A DNA stretch of 64,000 nt, from NCBI RefSeq assembly GCF_002096845.1, contig NZ_NCVK01000010.1, forward strand, positions 30,124-94,123, read 5' to 3'. This DNA is from Streptococcus mitis. GTDB taxonomy: Bacteria; Bacillota; Bacilli; Lactobacillales; Streptococcaceae. Position numbers and translations under genes: made by a program. Below are positions 1 to 9,003 of this stretch, piece by piece (position 1 is the stretch's first letter; each line of letters starts with the position of its first letter). The notes below the pieces were generated by a model. The model saw nothing but the letters and a program-made list of their open reading frames with translations. It was not told the DNA's origin and did not search any database.

Positions 1-672
1 GGAATCCACGTTATCGACTTGCAACAAACTGTAAAATACGCTGACCAAGCATACGACTTCATGCGTGATGCGGCAGCTAACGATGCAGTTGTATTGTTCG
101 TTGGTACTAAGAAACAAGCAGCTGATGCAGTTGCTGAAGAAGCAGTACGTTCAGGTCAATACTTCATCAACCACCGTTGGTTGGGTGGAACTCTTACAAA
201 CTGGGGAACAATCCAAAAACGTATCGCTCGTTTGAAAGAAATCAAACGTATGGAAGAAGATGGAACTTTCGAAGTTCTTCCTAAGAAAGAAGTTGCACTT
301 CTTAACAAACAACGTGCACGTCTTGAAAAATTCTTGGGTGGTATCGAAGATATGCCTCGTATCCCAGATGTGATGTACGTAGTTGACCCACATAAAGAGC
401 AAATCGCTGTTAAAGAAGCTAAAAAATTGGGAATCCCAGTTGTAGCGATGGTTGACACAAACACTGATCCAGATGATATCGATGTAATCATCCCAGCTAA
501 CGATGACGCTATCCGAGCTGTTAAATTGATTACAGCTAAATTGGCTGACGCTATCATCGAAGGACGTCAAGGTGAGGATGCAGTAGCAGTTGAAGCAGAA
601 TTTGCAGCTTCAGAAACTCAAGCAGATTCAATTGAAGAAATCGTTGAAGTTGTAGAAGGCGACAACGCTTAA
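1..672 (+). CDS. rpsB: 30S ribosomal protein S2, 5' end outside window
   Basis: Reading frame is open from base 1 and ends at the TAA at 670-672, so the first roughly 35 residues lie upstream of the window. The visible protein is typical bacterial S2: the [10 protein letters not shown] motif, [15 protein letters not shown], then [20 protein letters not shown] near the C-terminus and an acidic tail. S2 sits on the back of the 30S head and is needed late in small-subunit assembly and for S1 docking. Codon use is strongly biased (CGT, GGT, CAA), as expected of a highly expressed gene. It is followed by tsf, the conserved rpsB-tsf pair, with a hairpin between the two. Confidence 0.97.
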
Positions 673-693
673 TTTATACAAATAGTAATTACC

Positions 694-729
694 TAGGAGG
701 GCGGGGCTTAGCCCGGCTCTCCTATTTTT
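694..729 (+). terminator. rpsB-tsf intercistronic terminator/attenuator
   Basis: A GC-rich hairpin (TAGGAG...CTCCTA arms, with GGGC/GCCC near the loop) is followed by a T run. It lies between rpsB and tsf and probably causes partial termination, so that S2 and EF-Ts levels differ; read-through is assumed because no separate tsf promoter is obvious. Confidence 0.75.
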
Positions 730-750
730 AAAAAATATAGGAGAATCAAA

Positions 751-1791
751 ATGGCAGAAATTACAGCTAAACTTGTAAAAGAGTTGCGTGAAAAATCTGG
801 TGCTGGTGTTATGGACGCTAAAAAAGCATTGGTTGAAGTGGAAGGCGATATCGAAAAAGCGATTGAATTGCTTCGCGAAAAAGGTATGGCAAAAGCAGCT
901 AAGAAAGCTGACCGTGTTGCTGCAGAAGGTTTGACTGGTGTTTATGTTGACGGTAACATTGCAGCAGTTGTTGAAGTAAATGCTGAAACTGACTTCGTTG
1001 CGAAAAACGCTCAATTTGTTGAGTTGGTAAACGCAACAGCTAAAGCAATCGTTGAAGGAAAACCAGCTAACAACGAAGAAGCTCTTGCTTTGACAATGCC
1101 TTCAGGTGAAACTCTTGAAGCCGCATACGTATCTGCAACAGCAACTATCGGAGAGAAAATCTCATTCCGTCGCTTTGCTTTGATTGAAAAAACAGATGCA
1201 CAACACTTCGGAGCATACCAACACAACGGTGGACGTATCGGTGTTATCTCTGTAATCGAAGGTGGAGACGAAGCACTTGCTAAACAAATTTCAATGCACA
1301 TCGCTGCTATGAAACCAACAGTTCTTTCATACAAAGAATTGGATGAGCAATTTGTTAAAGATGAGTTGGCACAATTGAACCACGTTATCGACCAAGATAA
1401 CGAAAGCCGTGCAATGGTTAACAAACCAGCTCTTCCACACTTGAAGTATGGATCAAAATCTCAATTGACTGATGAAGTGATTGCTCAAGCTGAAGCTGAC
1501 ATCAAAGCTGAGTTGGCTGCAGAAGGCAAACCAGAAAAAATCTGGGATAAAATCATCCCAGGTAAAATGGATCGCTTCATGCTTGACAACACTAAAGTTG
1601 ACCAAGCTTACACACTTCTTGCACAAGTTTACATCATGGATGACAGCAAGACAGTTGAAGCATACCTTGAATCAGTTAACGCTTCAGTAGTTGAGTTCGC
1701 TCGCTTTGAAGTTGGTGAAGGTATTGAGAAAGCTGCAAACGACTTTGAAGCTGAAGTTGCAGCTACAATGGCAGCAGCCTTGAATAACTAA
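751..1791 (+). CDS. tsf: Elongation factor Ts
   Basis: EF-Ts, 346 residues, the nucleotide exchange factor that regenerates EF-Tu-GTP in the cytoplasm. It starts with the UBA-like N-terminal domain ([20 protein letters not shown]), followed by the conserved TDFVAKN motif at about residue 80 that contacts EF-Tu, then two core subdomains. The ATG is preceded by AGGAG at good spacing. Length and sequence are those of streptococcal EF-Ts. It is co-oriented with rpsB and ends in a strong rho-independent terminator. Confidence 0.98.
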   Translation: MAEITAKLVKELREKSGAGVMDAKKALVEVEGDIEKAIELLREKGMAKAAKKADRVAAEGLTGVYVDGNIAAVVEVNAETDFVAKNAQFVELVNATAKAIVEGKPANNEEALALTMPSGETLEAAYVSATATIGEKISFRRFALIEKTDAQHFGAYQHNGGRIGVISVIEGGDEALAKQISMHIAAMKPTVLSYKELDEQFVKDELAQLNHVIDQDNESRAMVNKPALPHLKYGSKSQLTDEVIAQAEADIKAELAAEGKPEKIWDKIIPGKMDRFMLDNTKVDQAYTLLAQVYIMDDSKTVEAYLESVNASVVEFARFEVGEGIEKAANDFEAEVAATMAAALNN

Positions 1792-1797
1792 TTATAG

Positions 1798-1826
1798 AAA
1801 GGAAGTAAATTTGCTTCCTTTTTTCT
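1798..1826 (+). terminator. tsf terminator
   Basis: Hairpin GGAAG...CTTCC followed by six T residues, 10 bases after the tsf stop codon. Confidence 0.85.
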
Positions 1827-1867
1827 ATGCAGTCGATCCTTATAGGGAGAACTTCCTATTTTCAAGG

Positions 1868-1897
1868 TAAAAATAAAAAGCCCTATAATAAGGGCCA
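1868..1897 (-). terminator. cysK terminator
   Basis: On the minus strand, GCCCT...AGGGC arms enclose a short AT loop and run into TTTTTATTTTT, just after the cysteine synthase stop codon. It faces the tsf terminator, so the two convergent units are separated. Confidence 0.8.
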
Positions 1898-1912
1898 ATT
1901 GTATTTAGGAGA

Positions 1913-2839
1913 CTAAACTTCAAATTCATAGAGTGCTGTAGAGAGATAACGTTCACCGTTATCTGGTGCTAGAGCAAGGACTTTTTTACCTGTACCTAAT
2001 TTTTTGGCAATCTCGATGGCTCCGTAGATAGCTGCAGCTGAAGAAATCCCTACAAGGAAACCTTCTTTTCCACCAATTTCACGGCCGAGTGCAAGAGCAT
2101 CATCTGACGTTACGCGAACGATACCATCATAGGCTTTAGTATCAAGTGTATCAGGAATAAATCCAGCTGAGATACCTTGAATTTTGTGAGGACCAGGTTT
2201 TTCACCAGATAGAATAGCAGATTCATCAGCTTCCACTGCATAAACTTGAATGTTTGAATTTGCTGATTTGAGTGCATGAGAAACACCAGAAATCGTTCCA
2301 CCGGTACCCACTCCAGCAACAAAGGCATCTAGTCCATCTTTACCGAAAGCAGCTAGTATTTCAGCTCCTGTTGTTCTTTCGTGTACTTCTGGATTTGCTG
2401 GGTTGTCAAATTGAAGAGGAAGGAAACCATCACGTTCAGCAGCGATTTCTTGAGCCTTAGCAATAGCACCTTTCATTCCTTCGCTACCAGGAGTAAGGAC
2501 GAGTTCAGCACCATAGGCTTGGATAATCTTACGTCGTTCCACACTCATAGTTTCAGGCATAACGATAACGACTTTATACCCTTTAGCAGCCCCTACCCAT
2601 GAAAGTCCAATACCAGTGTTTCCACTTGTTGCTTCAACAATAGTAGCACCCGGTTTTAGAATACCGTCTTGTTCCGCTTTTTCAATCATGCTAAGAGCAA
2701 TACGATCTTTTACAGAAGAACCAGGATTAAATGCTTCAAGCTTTACATAGACATCTGCAGCACCTTCTGGCACAATGTTGTTGAGTTTAACAATCGGAGT
2801 TTGACCGATTAGTTCAGTAATGTTGTTATAAATAGACAT
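1913..2839 (-). CDS. cysK: Cysteine synthase (O-acetylserine sulfhydrylase)
   Basis: PLP enzyme of 308 residues that makes L-cysteine from O-acetyl-L-serine and sulfide. The PLP lysine is in [10 protein letters not shown] (about residue 43), the substrate loop is TSGNTG, the phosphate-binding loop is GVGTGGT, and the C-terminal serine that contacts the pyridine nitrogen is in VGISSAA. This is the CysK/CysM fold type II family. Pneumococcal annotations often call this gene cysM, so the symbol is a choice between close paralogue names. It is transcribed alone on the minus strand, with a candidate promoter (TTACAA, 16 bases, TATACT) just upstream and its own terminator. Confidence 0.93.
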   Translation of the reverse strand: MSIYNNITELIGQTPIVKLNNIVPEGAADVYVKLEAFNPGSSVKDRIALSMIEKAEQDGILKPGATIVEATSGNTGIGLSWVGAAKGYKVVIVMPETMSVERRKIIQAYGAELVLTPGSEGMKGAIAKAQEIAAERDGFLPLQFDNPANPEVHERTTGAEILAAFGKDGLDAFVAGVGTGGTISGVSHALKSANSNIQVYAVEADESAILSGEKPGPHKIQGISAGFIPDTLDTKAYDGIVRVTSDDALALGREIGGKEGFLVGISSAAAIYGAIEIAKKLGTGKKVLALAPDNGERYLSTALYEFEV

Positions 2840-2904
2840 ATGAATACCTCTTTGTATAAGATATCTCTAGTATAACGCTATCTATACCATTTGTAAAATA
2901 TAGA

Positions 2905-2935
2905 AATCCTATCGAAGTGATAGGATTTTTTTATA
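2905..2935 (+). terminator. Plus-strand hairpin with T tract, no gene before it
   Basis: AAATCCTATC, a five-base loop, then GATAGGATTTTTTTA. The T run makes it a good terminator only on the plus strand, yet the flanking genes are both on the minus strand. The surrounding 2840-3124 holds the cysK promoter and otherwise AT-rich sequence in which I see no gene. Confidence 0.5.
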
Positions 2936-3124
2936 TCACAGGTCTAAGCCATTAATTTTTAAGCGATTGTGATAGGCTAATTCTAGTAAATAGGTGTGAA
3001 GGAGAACGCTATCCGTTTTCTTTTTGAATTGCTTCATTTTCTAGTAGGTCTTGGCAAGCATCTTTTTATGTTGCTAATTAAAGTAGCGATGAAAATATCA
3101 GTGAAACACTGTATTATCTATTAT

Positions 3125-3760
3125 TTACACTAGGTTTACAGGAACCTCAACTTCACGTAAACCTTGATCAGTTAAAGTGACTTTTCCATTAAAAAATTCC
3201 ACAAGTGAAGCTTTAATAGTTTCTTTTTCTTCTTTATCAACATAAATCATTGTATCGACTTGATCTGTAAAGTTTGTATCCAGTTCCATGAGATTATGTT
3301 CTTTAAGGAAGTTACTGTACTCTTGATACTGAGCGTAAGACATTTGAATAGCAATGCCCACCTGTTCCTTTATTTCAATGATACCAATTTCTTTGACAGC
3401 TAAGGCAACACTGCCGGCGTAAGCACGAATTAGTCCTCCAGCGCCTAGTTTAATGCCACCAAAGTAGCGTGTCACTACCACACAGACATTGGTGAGGTTG
3501 TGATTTTCTAGTACCCCTAGCATGGGAACGCCAGCAGTACCACTGGGCTCACCATCATCACTTGTACGTTTAATTTCACTACGTTCTCCAATAATAAATG
3601 CAGAGCAGTTATGCGTCGCTTTGTAGTGTTCTTTTTTGATGGTGGTAATGAAGTCACGAGCCTCTTCTTCGTTATAAACACGCTTGGCATGACAGATAAA
3701 GCGGGATTTTTTGATTTCTTCTTGGACTTGACCGTCCTCTTTAATTGTTCTAAATTCCAT
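3125..3760 (-). CDS. YigZ/IMPACT family protein
   Basis: 211 residues, the usual length of the YigZ/YvyE family. The N-terminal UPF0029 domain carries RFICHAKRV, THNCSAFIIG, the DDGEPSGTAGVPML motif and VVVTRYFGGIKLGAGGLIRAY; the C-terminal DUF1949 domain follows from about residue 140. The family is related to eukaryotic IMPACT and to the fold of EF-G domain IV; its bacterial role (RNA or ribosome-associated) is not settled. It is divergent from comFA, and this yigZ/comFA head-to-head arrangement is common in streptococci. Confidence 0.9.
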   Translation of the reverse strand: MEFRTIKEDGQVQEEIKKSRFICHAKRVYNEEEARDFITTIKKEHYKATHNCSAFIIGERSEIKRTSDDGEPSGTAGVPMLGVLENHNLTNVCVVVTRYFGGIKLGAGGLIRAYAGSVALAVKEIGIIEIKEQVGIAIQMSYAQYQEYSNFLKEHNLMELDTNFTDQVDTMIYVDKEEKETIKASLVEFFNGKVTLTDQGLREVEVPVNLV

Positions 3761-3801
3761 GATTTAATTGTACTAAAAAATTATCTAAAGTGCTAGATTT
3801 T

Positions 3802-3809
3802 TACGAATA
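3802..3809 (+). promoter_or_regulatory. ComX (SigX) cin-box of the comFA operon
   Basis: Perfect TACGAATA preceded by a T run, the recognition element of the alternative competence sigma factor. It lies only 7 bases before the comFA start codon, so the transcript should have almost no 5' leader. Confidence 0.85.
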
Positions 3810-3816
3810 AAGAAGT

Positions 3817-5115
3817 ATGAAAGTAAATCCAAATTATCTCGGTCGTTTGTTTACGGAGAATGAATTAACTGAAGAAGAACGTCAGTTGGCAGAGAAACTT
3901 CCAGCAATGAGAAAGGAGAAAGGGAAACTTTTCTGTCAACGTTGTGATAGTGCTATTTTAGATGAATGGTATTTGCCCATCGGTGCTTACTATTGTAGGG
4001 AGTGTTTACTGATGAAGCGTGTCAGGAGTGATCAAGATTTATACTATTTTCCGCAGGAGGATTTTCTGAAGCAAGATGTTCTTAAATGGCGTGGTCAATT
4101 AACCCCTTTTCAAGAGAAGGTATCACAGGGACTAATTCGAGCGGTAGACAAGCAGGAGCCAACCTTAGTTCATGCGGTTACAGGAGCTGGAAAGACAGAA
4201 ATGATTTATCAAGTAGTGGCTAAAGTGATTGATGAAGGTGGTGCAGTATGTTTGGCCAGTCCTCGCATAGATGTTTGTTTGGAGCTGTACAAGCGCCTGC
4301 AAAATGATTTTTCTTGTGAGGTAGCCCTCCTACATGGAGAATCGGAACCTTATTTTCGAACACCATTAGTTGTTGCGACGACTCATCAGTTATTGAAATT
4401 TTATCAAGCTTTTGATTTACTGATAGTGGATGAAGTAGATGCCTTTCCTTATGTTGATAATCCAACGCTTTACCATGCTGTCAAGAATAGTGTAAAGGAG
4501 AATGGGCTGAGAATCTTTTTAACAGCGACTTCGACAGATGAATTAGATAGGAAAGTCCGTTTAGGAGAATTAAAAAGACTGAGCTTGCCTAGACGATTCC
4601 ATGGGAATCCATTGATTATTCCTAAACCAGTTTGGTTATCGGATTTTAATCGCTATTTGGATCAGAATCGTTTGTCACCAAAGTTAAAGTCTTATATTGA
4701 GAAACAGAGAAAGACAGGTTATCCTTTACTCATTTTTGCATCAGAAATTAAAAAAGGGGAGCAGCTAAAAGAAATCTTACAGGAGCAATTTCCAAATGAG
4801 AAAATGGGTTTTGTTTCTTCTGTAACAGAAGATCGATTAGAGCAAGTGCAGGCTTTTCGAGATGGAGAACTGACAATACTTATCAGTACGACAATCTTGG
4901 AGCGAGGAGTTACCTTCCCTTGTGTGGATGTTTTTGTAGTAGAGGCCAATCATCGTCTGTTTACCAAGTCCAGTTTGATTCAAATTGGTGGACGAGTTGG
5001 ACGAAGTATGGATAGACCGACAGGAGATTTGCTTTTCTTTCATGACGGATTAAATGCTTCGATCAAGAAGGCAATTAAGGAAATTCAGCAGATGAACAAG
5101 GAGGCAGGCTTATGA
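3817..5115 (+). CDS. comFA: Competence DNA uptake helicase ComFA
   Basis: 432-residue cytoplasmic DEAD-box-like ATPase that drives internalisation of transforming single-stranded DNA through ComEC. An N-terminal four-cysteine zinc site (FCQRCDS at about 33-39, YYCRECL about 52-58) precedes two RecA-like domains: Walker A in AVTGAGKTE (about 114), DEVD Walker B (about 207), TATS motif III, and C-terminal ILERGVTFP and QIGGRVGRS motifs V/VI. The start is chosen because the protein aligns with the known family N-terminus from here; there is no convincing ribosome binding site, consistent with near-leaderless transcription from the cin-box. It overlaps comFC by four bases. Confidence 0.96.
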   Translation: MKVNPNYLGRLFTENELTEEERQLAEKLPAMRKEKGKLFCQRCDSAILDEWYLPIGAYYCRECLLMKRVRSDQDLYYFPQEDFLKQDVLKWRGQLTPFQEKVSQGLIRAVDKQEPTLVHAVTGAGKTEMIYQVVAKVIDEGGAVCLASPRIDVCLELYKRLQNDFSCEVALLHGESEPYFRTPLVVATTHQLLKFYQAFDLLIVDEVDAFPYVDNPTLYHAVKNSVKENGLRIFLTATSTDELDRKVRLGELKRLSLPRRFHGNPLIIPKPVWLSDFNRYLDQNRLSPKLKSYIEKQRKTGYPLLIFASEIKKGEQLKEILQEQFPNEKMGFVSSVTEDRLEQVQAFRDGELTILISTTILERGVTFPCVDVFVVEANHRLFTKSSLIQIGGRVGRSMDRPTGDLLFFHDGLNASIKKAIKEIQQMNKEAGL

Positions 5116-5774
5116 AGTGTTTGTTATGTGGGCAGATAATGAAGACTGTTTTAACTTTTAGTAGTCTCTTGCTTTTGAGGAATGATGACTCTTGTCTTTG
5201 TTCAGACTGTGATTCTACTTTTGAGAGAATTGGAGAAGAGCACTGTCCAAACTGTATGAAAATAGGATTGTCAACAAAGTGTCAAGATTGTCAACTTTGG
5301 TGTAAAGAGGGAATTGAGGTCTCCCATAGAGCGATTTTTACTTACAATCAAGCTATGAAAGATTTTTTTAGTCGGTATAAGTTTGATGGAGACTTCCTTT
5401 TAAGAAAAGTTTTCGCTTCATTTTTAAGTGAGGAGTTGAGAAAGTACAAAGAGTATCAATTTGTTGTAATTCCCCTAAGTCCTGAAAGATTGCTTGATAG
5501 AGGATTTAATCAGGTTGAAGGTTTAGTTGAAGCAGCAGGTTTCAAGTATCTGGATTTATTAGAGAAAAGAGAAGAGAGAGCTAGTTCTTCTAAAAGTCGC
5601 TCAGAACGCTTGACGACAGAACTTCCTTTCTTTATTAAAAGTGGATTCAGCATTCCTAAGAAAGTCCTACTTATAGATGATATTTATACTACAGGAACAA
5701 CTATAAATCGTGTGAAGAAATTGCTGGAAGAAGCTGGTGCTGAGGATGTAAAAACTTTTTCCCTTGTAAGATGA
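5112..5774 (+). CDS. comFC: Competence protein ComFC, phosphoribosyltransferase-like
   Basis: 220 residues. The N-terminus has a zinc-ribbon-like set of cysteines (CLLCGQ, CLCSDCD, CPNCMK, CQDCQLWC), and the C-terminal half is a type I phosphoribosyltransferase domain with the VLLIDDIYTTGTT PRPP loop at about residues 185-197. ComFC works with ComFA in competence DNA uptake or processing. The start codon overlaps the comFA stop (ATGA), so the two are co-translated and share the competence-specific promoter. Confidence 0.94.
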   Translation: MKCLLCGQIMKTVLTFSSLLLLRNDDSCLCSDCDSTFERIGEEHCPNCMKIGLSTKCQDCQLWCKEGIEVSHRAIFTYNQAMKDFFSRYKFDGDFLLRKVFASFLSEELRKYKEYQFVVIPLSPERLLDRGFNQVEGLVEAAGFKYLDLLEKREERASSSKSRSERLTTELPFFIKSGFSIPKKVLLIDDIYTTGTTINRVKKLLEEAGAEDVKTFSLVR

Positions 5775-5783
5775 GGAAAAAAT

Positions 5784-5812
5784 TTGCAAAAATAAAATGA
5801 AAGCGTTATAAT
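5784..5812 (+). promoter_or_regulatory. hpf promoter with overlapping cre-like site
   Basis: TTGCAA, 17 bases, TATAAT. The sequence TGAAAGCGTTATAA (5799-5812) resembles the CcpA operator consensus with one deviation in its right half and covers the -10 box, which suggests catabolite repression. Confidence 0.65.
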
Positions 5813-5853
5813 GAAATCAGAAAAACAAAAATGTTTAGAAAGAAGGTACTCAT

Positions 5854-6402
5854 ATGATTAAATATAGTATCCGTGGTGAAAACCTAGAAGTAACAGAAGC
5901 AATTCGTGATTATGTAGTTTCTAAACTCGAAAAGATCGAAAAGTATTTTCAAGCTGAACAAGAGTTGGATGCTCGAGTTAACTTGAAGGTGTATCGTGAA
6001 AAAACGGCTAAAGTGGAGGTGACGATTCCGCTTGGCTCAATTACTCTTCGTGCAGAAGATGTGTCTCAAGATATGTATGGTTCAATTGACCTTGTAACCG
6101 ATAAAATTGAACGTCAGATTCGTAAAAATAAAACAAAAATTGAGCGTAAAAATAAAAACAAGGTAGCAACTAGTCAATTATTTACAGATGCCTTGGTGGA
6201 AGATCCAAATGTTGTCCAGTCTAGAGTTGTTCGTTCAAAACAAATTGATTTAAAACCAATGGATTTGGAAGAAGCTATTCTACAGATGGATTTGTTGGGA
6301 CATGATTTCTTTATCTATGTGGATGTTGAAGATCAAACAACTAATGTGATTTATCGTCGTGAGGATGGCGAAATTGGTTTGTTAGAAGTTAAAGAATTTT
6401 AA
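5854..6402 (+). CDS. hpf: Long-form ribosome hibernation promoting factor
   Basis: 182 residues, the length of long HPF. The N-terminal S30AE domain (about 1-105: IRGENLEVTEAIRDYV, LRAEDVSQDMYGSIDLV) binds the decoding centre of the 30S subunit; the C-terminal domain (about 125-182: DLEEAILQMDLLGHDFFIYVD) dimerises to join two 70S ribosomes into inactive 100S particles in stationary phase. Annotated as raiA or yfiA in many streptococci. It has its own promoter and a strong terminator, so it is monocistronic. The cre-like element suggests control by carbon supply. Confidence 0.95.
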   Translation: MIKYSIRGENLEVTEAIRDYVVSKLEKIEKYFQAEQELDARVNLKVYREKTAKVEVTIPLGSITLRAEDVSQDMYGSIDLVTDKIERQIRKNKTKIERKNKNKVATSQLFTDALVEDPNVVQSRVVRSKQIDLKPMDLEEAILQMDLLGHDFFIYVDVEDQTTNVIYRREDGEIGLLEVKEF

Positions 6403-6418
6403 TTTCAATATGTGTAAA

Positions 6419-6453
6419 GGAAGGTTTACTGAATTGTAAACCTTCCTTTTCTT
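6419..6453 (+). terminator. hpf terminator
   Basis: An 11-bp perfect stem, GGAAGGTTTAC with GTAAACCTTCC, followed by TTTTCTT. Confidence 0.92.
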
Positions 6454-6537
6454 ATAGTTGATAGAATTACTGATTACACTTTTAAAAAGTCGCTTTTTGG
6501 TGGTTATTATGGTATAATGGGTGCCAAGAGGTTTGGA

Positions 6538-8511
6538 ATGAAAAAATTTTATGTAAGTCCTATTTTCCCCTTAATATTAGGAATAGTGGCGTTCGGAGTG
6601 CTATCTGTGCAACTTGTTTTTGTAACGAATACACTGGTAACGCTATTTCTTTTGCTACTTATTTTGGGTTCATATATTTTACTATTCATCCATCAAAGAG
6701 ACTACTACTCAAGGAGTGAAGTAGAACAAATCCAGTATGTAAACCACCAAGCTGAAGATAGTTTGACAACCTTGTTAGAACAGATGCCTGTTGGGGTAAT
6801 TAAATTAGACTTGTCGTCAGGTGACGTTGAATGGTTTAATCCTTATGCTGAATTGATTTTGACTAATGAAGTGGGCGAGATTGATGTGGCATTAATTCAA
6901 ACAATTATCAAGGCTTCTGTGGGGAACCCAGGTTCTTATGCTACCTTGGGTGAGACCCGTTATTCGGTTCATATGGACAAGGTGTCTGGGGTTCTTTACT
7001 TCTTTGATGTGTCTGGTGAATATGAAGCGACTGTTGAGTTAGTAACGAGTCGGCCTGTTATTGGGATCGTTTCCGTTGACAACTATGATGATTTAGAAGA
7101 TGAAACATCGGAGTCTGATATTAGTCATATCAATAGTTTTGTAGCCAATTTTGTTTCAGAATTTGCTGGTAAATATGCCATGTTTTCCCGTCGAGTGAGT
7201 ATGGATCGTTTTTATCTGTTTACGGACTATACGGTGCTTGAGGGCTTGATGAATGATAAATTTTCTGTTATCGATGCTTTCAGAGAAGAGTCGAAACAGA
7301 GACAGTTGCCATTGACCTTAAGTATGGGATTTTCTTATGGTGATGGAAATCATGATGAAATAGGGAAAGTTGCTTTACTCAACTTGAACTTGGCTGAAGT
7401 GCGTGGTGGCGACCAGGTGGTTGTCAAGGAGAATGACGAAACGAAAAATCCCGTTTATTTTGGTGGTGGATCTGCGGCGTCAATTAAGCGTACAAGGACA
7501 CGTACGCGCGCTATGATGACAGCTATTTCAGATAAAATTAGAAGTGTAGATCAGGTTTTTGTAGTTGGTCACAAAAATCTGGATATGGATGCTTTGGGCT
7601 CTGCTGTAGGTATGCAGTTATTTGCCAGCAATGTGACTCAAAATAGCTATGCTCTTTACGATGAAGAACAAATGTCTCCGGATATTGAACGTGCTATTTC
7701 ATTCTTAGAAAAAGAAGGAGTTACGAAGTTGTTGTCTGTCAAGGAGGCAATGGGGATGGTGACCAATCGTTCTTTGTTGATTCTTGTAGACCATTCAAAG
7801 ACAGCTTTAACTTTATCGAAAGAATTTTATGATTTATTTACCCAAACCATCGTCATTGACCACCATCGAAGGGATCAGGATTTCCCAGATAATGCAGTTA
7901 TTACTTATATCGAAAGTGGTGCAAGCAGTGCCAGTGAGTTGGTAACAGAATTGATTCAGTTCCAGAATTCTAAGAAAAATCGTTTGAGTCGTATGCAAGC
8001 AAGTGTTTTAATGGCTGGTATGATGCTGGATACTAAAAATTTTACCTCACGAGTGACTAGTCGGACATTTGATGTTGCTAGCTATCTCAGAACGAGAGGA
8101 AGTGATAGTATTGCTATCCAAGAAATCGCTGCGACAGATTTTGAAGAATATCGTGAGGTCAATGAACTGATTTTACAGGGGCGTAAATTAGGTTCAGATG
8201 TATTGATAGCAGAGGCTACGGACTCGAAATGCTATGACACAGTTGTTATTAGTAAGGCAGCAGATGCCATGTTAGCCATGTCAGGTATTGAAGCGAGTTT
8301 TGTTCTTGCAAAGAATACACAAGGATTTATATCTATCTCAGCTCGAAGTCGTAGTAAATTGAATGTACAACGGATTATGGAAGAGCTGGGAGGTGGAGGC
8401 CACTTTAATTTAGCAGCAGCTCAAATTAAGGATTTAACCTTGTCAGAAGCAGGTGAAAAACTGACAGAAATTGTATTAAATGAAATAAAGGAAAAGGAGA
8501 AAGAAGAATGA
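6538..8511 (+). CDS. gdpP: Cyclic-di-AMP phosphodiesterase GdpP
   Basis: Membrane-bound phosphodiesterase, 657 residues, that hydrolyses c-di-AMP to pApA and so affects osmolyte balance, beta-lactam tolerance and competence. Two N-terminal transmembrane helices (about 8-55), a degenerate PAS domain, a modified GGDEF domain, then the DHH domain ([22 protein letters not shown]) and DHHA1 domain with GGGGHF near residue 620. An ATG at 6517 is in frame but overlaps the TATAAT -10 box at 6512-6517, so translation must start at 6538, which has AAGAGG upstream. The stop overlaps rplI by four bases. Confidence 0.93.
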   Translation: MKKFYVSPIFPLILGIVAFGVLSVQLVFVTNTLVTLFLLLLILGSYILLFIHQRDYYSRSEVEQIQYVNHQAEDSLTTLLEQMPVGVIKLDLSSGDVEWFNPYAELILTNEVGEIDVALIQTIIKASVGNPGSYATLGETRYSVHMDKVSGVLYFFDVSGEYEATVELVTSRPVIGIVSVDNYDDLEDETSESDISHINSFVANFVSEFAGKYAMFSRRVSMDRFYLFTDYTVLEGLMNDKFSVIDAFREESKQRQLPLTLSMGFSYGDGNHDEIGKVALLNLNLAEVRGGDQVVVKENDETKNPVYFGGGSAASIKRTRTRTRAMMTAISDKIRSVDQVFVVGHKNLDMDALGSAVGMQLFASNVTQNSYALYDEEQMSPDIERAISFLEKEGVTKLLSVKEAMGMVTNRSLLILVDHSKTALTLSKEFYDLFTQTIVIDHHRRDQDFPDNAVITYIESGASSASELVTELIQFQNSKKNRLSRMQASVLMAGMMLDTKNFTSRVTSRTFDVASYLRTRGSDSIAIQEIAATDFEEYREVNELILQGRKLGSDVLIAEATDSKCYDTVVISKAADAMLAMSGIEASFVLAKNTQGFISISARSRSKLNVQRIMEELGGGGHFNLAAAQIKDLTLSEAGEKLTEIVLNEIKEKEKEE

Positions 8512-8960
8512 AAGTAATCTTTTTAGCAGATGTTAAAGGAAAAGGTAAAAAAGGCGAAATTAAGGAAGTACCAACAGGGTATGCGCAAAACTTCCTTATC
8601 AAAAAGAATCTAGCCAAAGAAGCGACTGCTCAAGCTGTAGGTGAACTTCGTGGTAAACAAAAATCTGAAGAAAAAGCTCACGCTGAGATGATTGCAGAAG
8701 CAAAAGCAATTAAAGCCCAACTAGAAGCAGAGGAAACTATTGTAGAATTTGTTGAAAAGGTTGGTCCAGATGGCCGTACCTTTGGTTCCATTACCAATAA
8801 GAAGATTGCAGAAGAACTGCAAAAGCAATTTGGAATTAAGATTGATAAACGTCATATTCAAGTACAAGCTCCGATTCGAGCAGTTGGTTTGATTGATGTA
8901 CCAGTGAAAATCTATCAAGATATCACAAGTGTGATCAATCTTCGTGTGAAAGAAGGGTAA
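8508..8960 (+). CDS. rplI: 50S ribosomal protein L9
   Basis: 150 residues. The N-terminal domain has the L9 signature ([20 protein letters not shown]), followed by the long connecting helix (about 40-80) and the C-terminal RNA-binding domain. L9 binds 23S rRNA and influences reading-frame fidelity. Translationally coupled to gdpP by an ATGA overlap and followed by the replicative helicase gene, the standard gdpP-rplI-dnaB order of lactobacillales. Confidence 0.97.
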   Translation: MKVIFLADVKGKGKKGEIKEVPTGYAQNFLIKKNLAKEATAQAVGELRGKQKSEEKAHAEMIAEAKAIKAQLEAEETIVEFVEKVGPDGRTFGSITNKKIAEELQKQFGIKIDKRHIQVQAPIRAVGLIDVPVKIYQDITSVINLRVKEG

Positions 8961-9003
8961 ATTTACACTTTCTTGACAAGATTGTAAAAGGAAGGGAAGT
9001 CTG

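Noticed and set aside
6517..6537. Upstream ATG as gdpP start
   Set aside because: It overlaps the -10 box of the gene's own promoter, so it cannot be in the mRNA.
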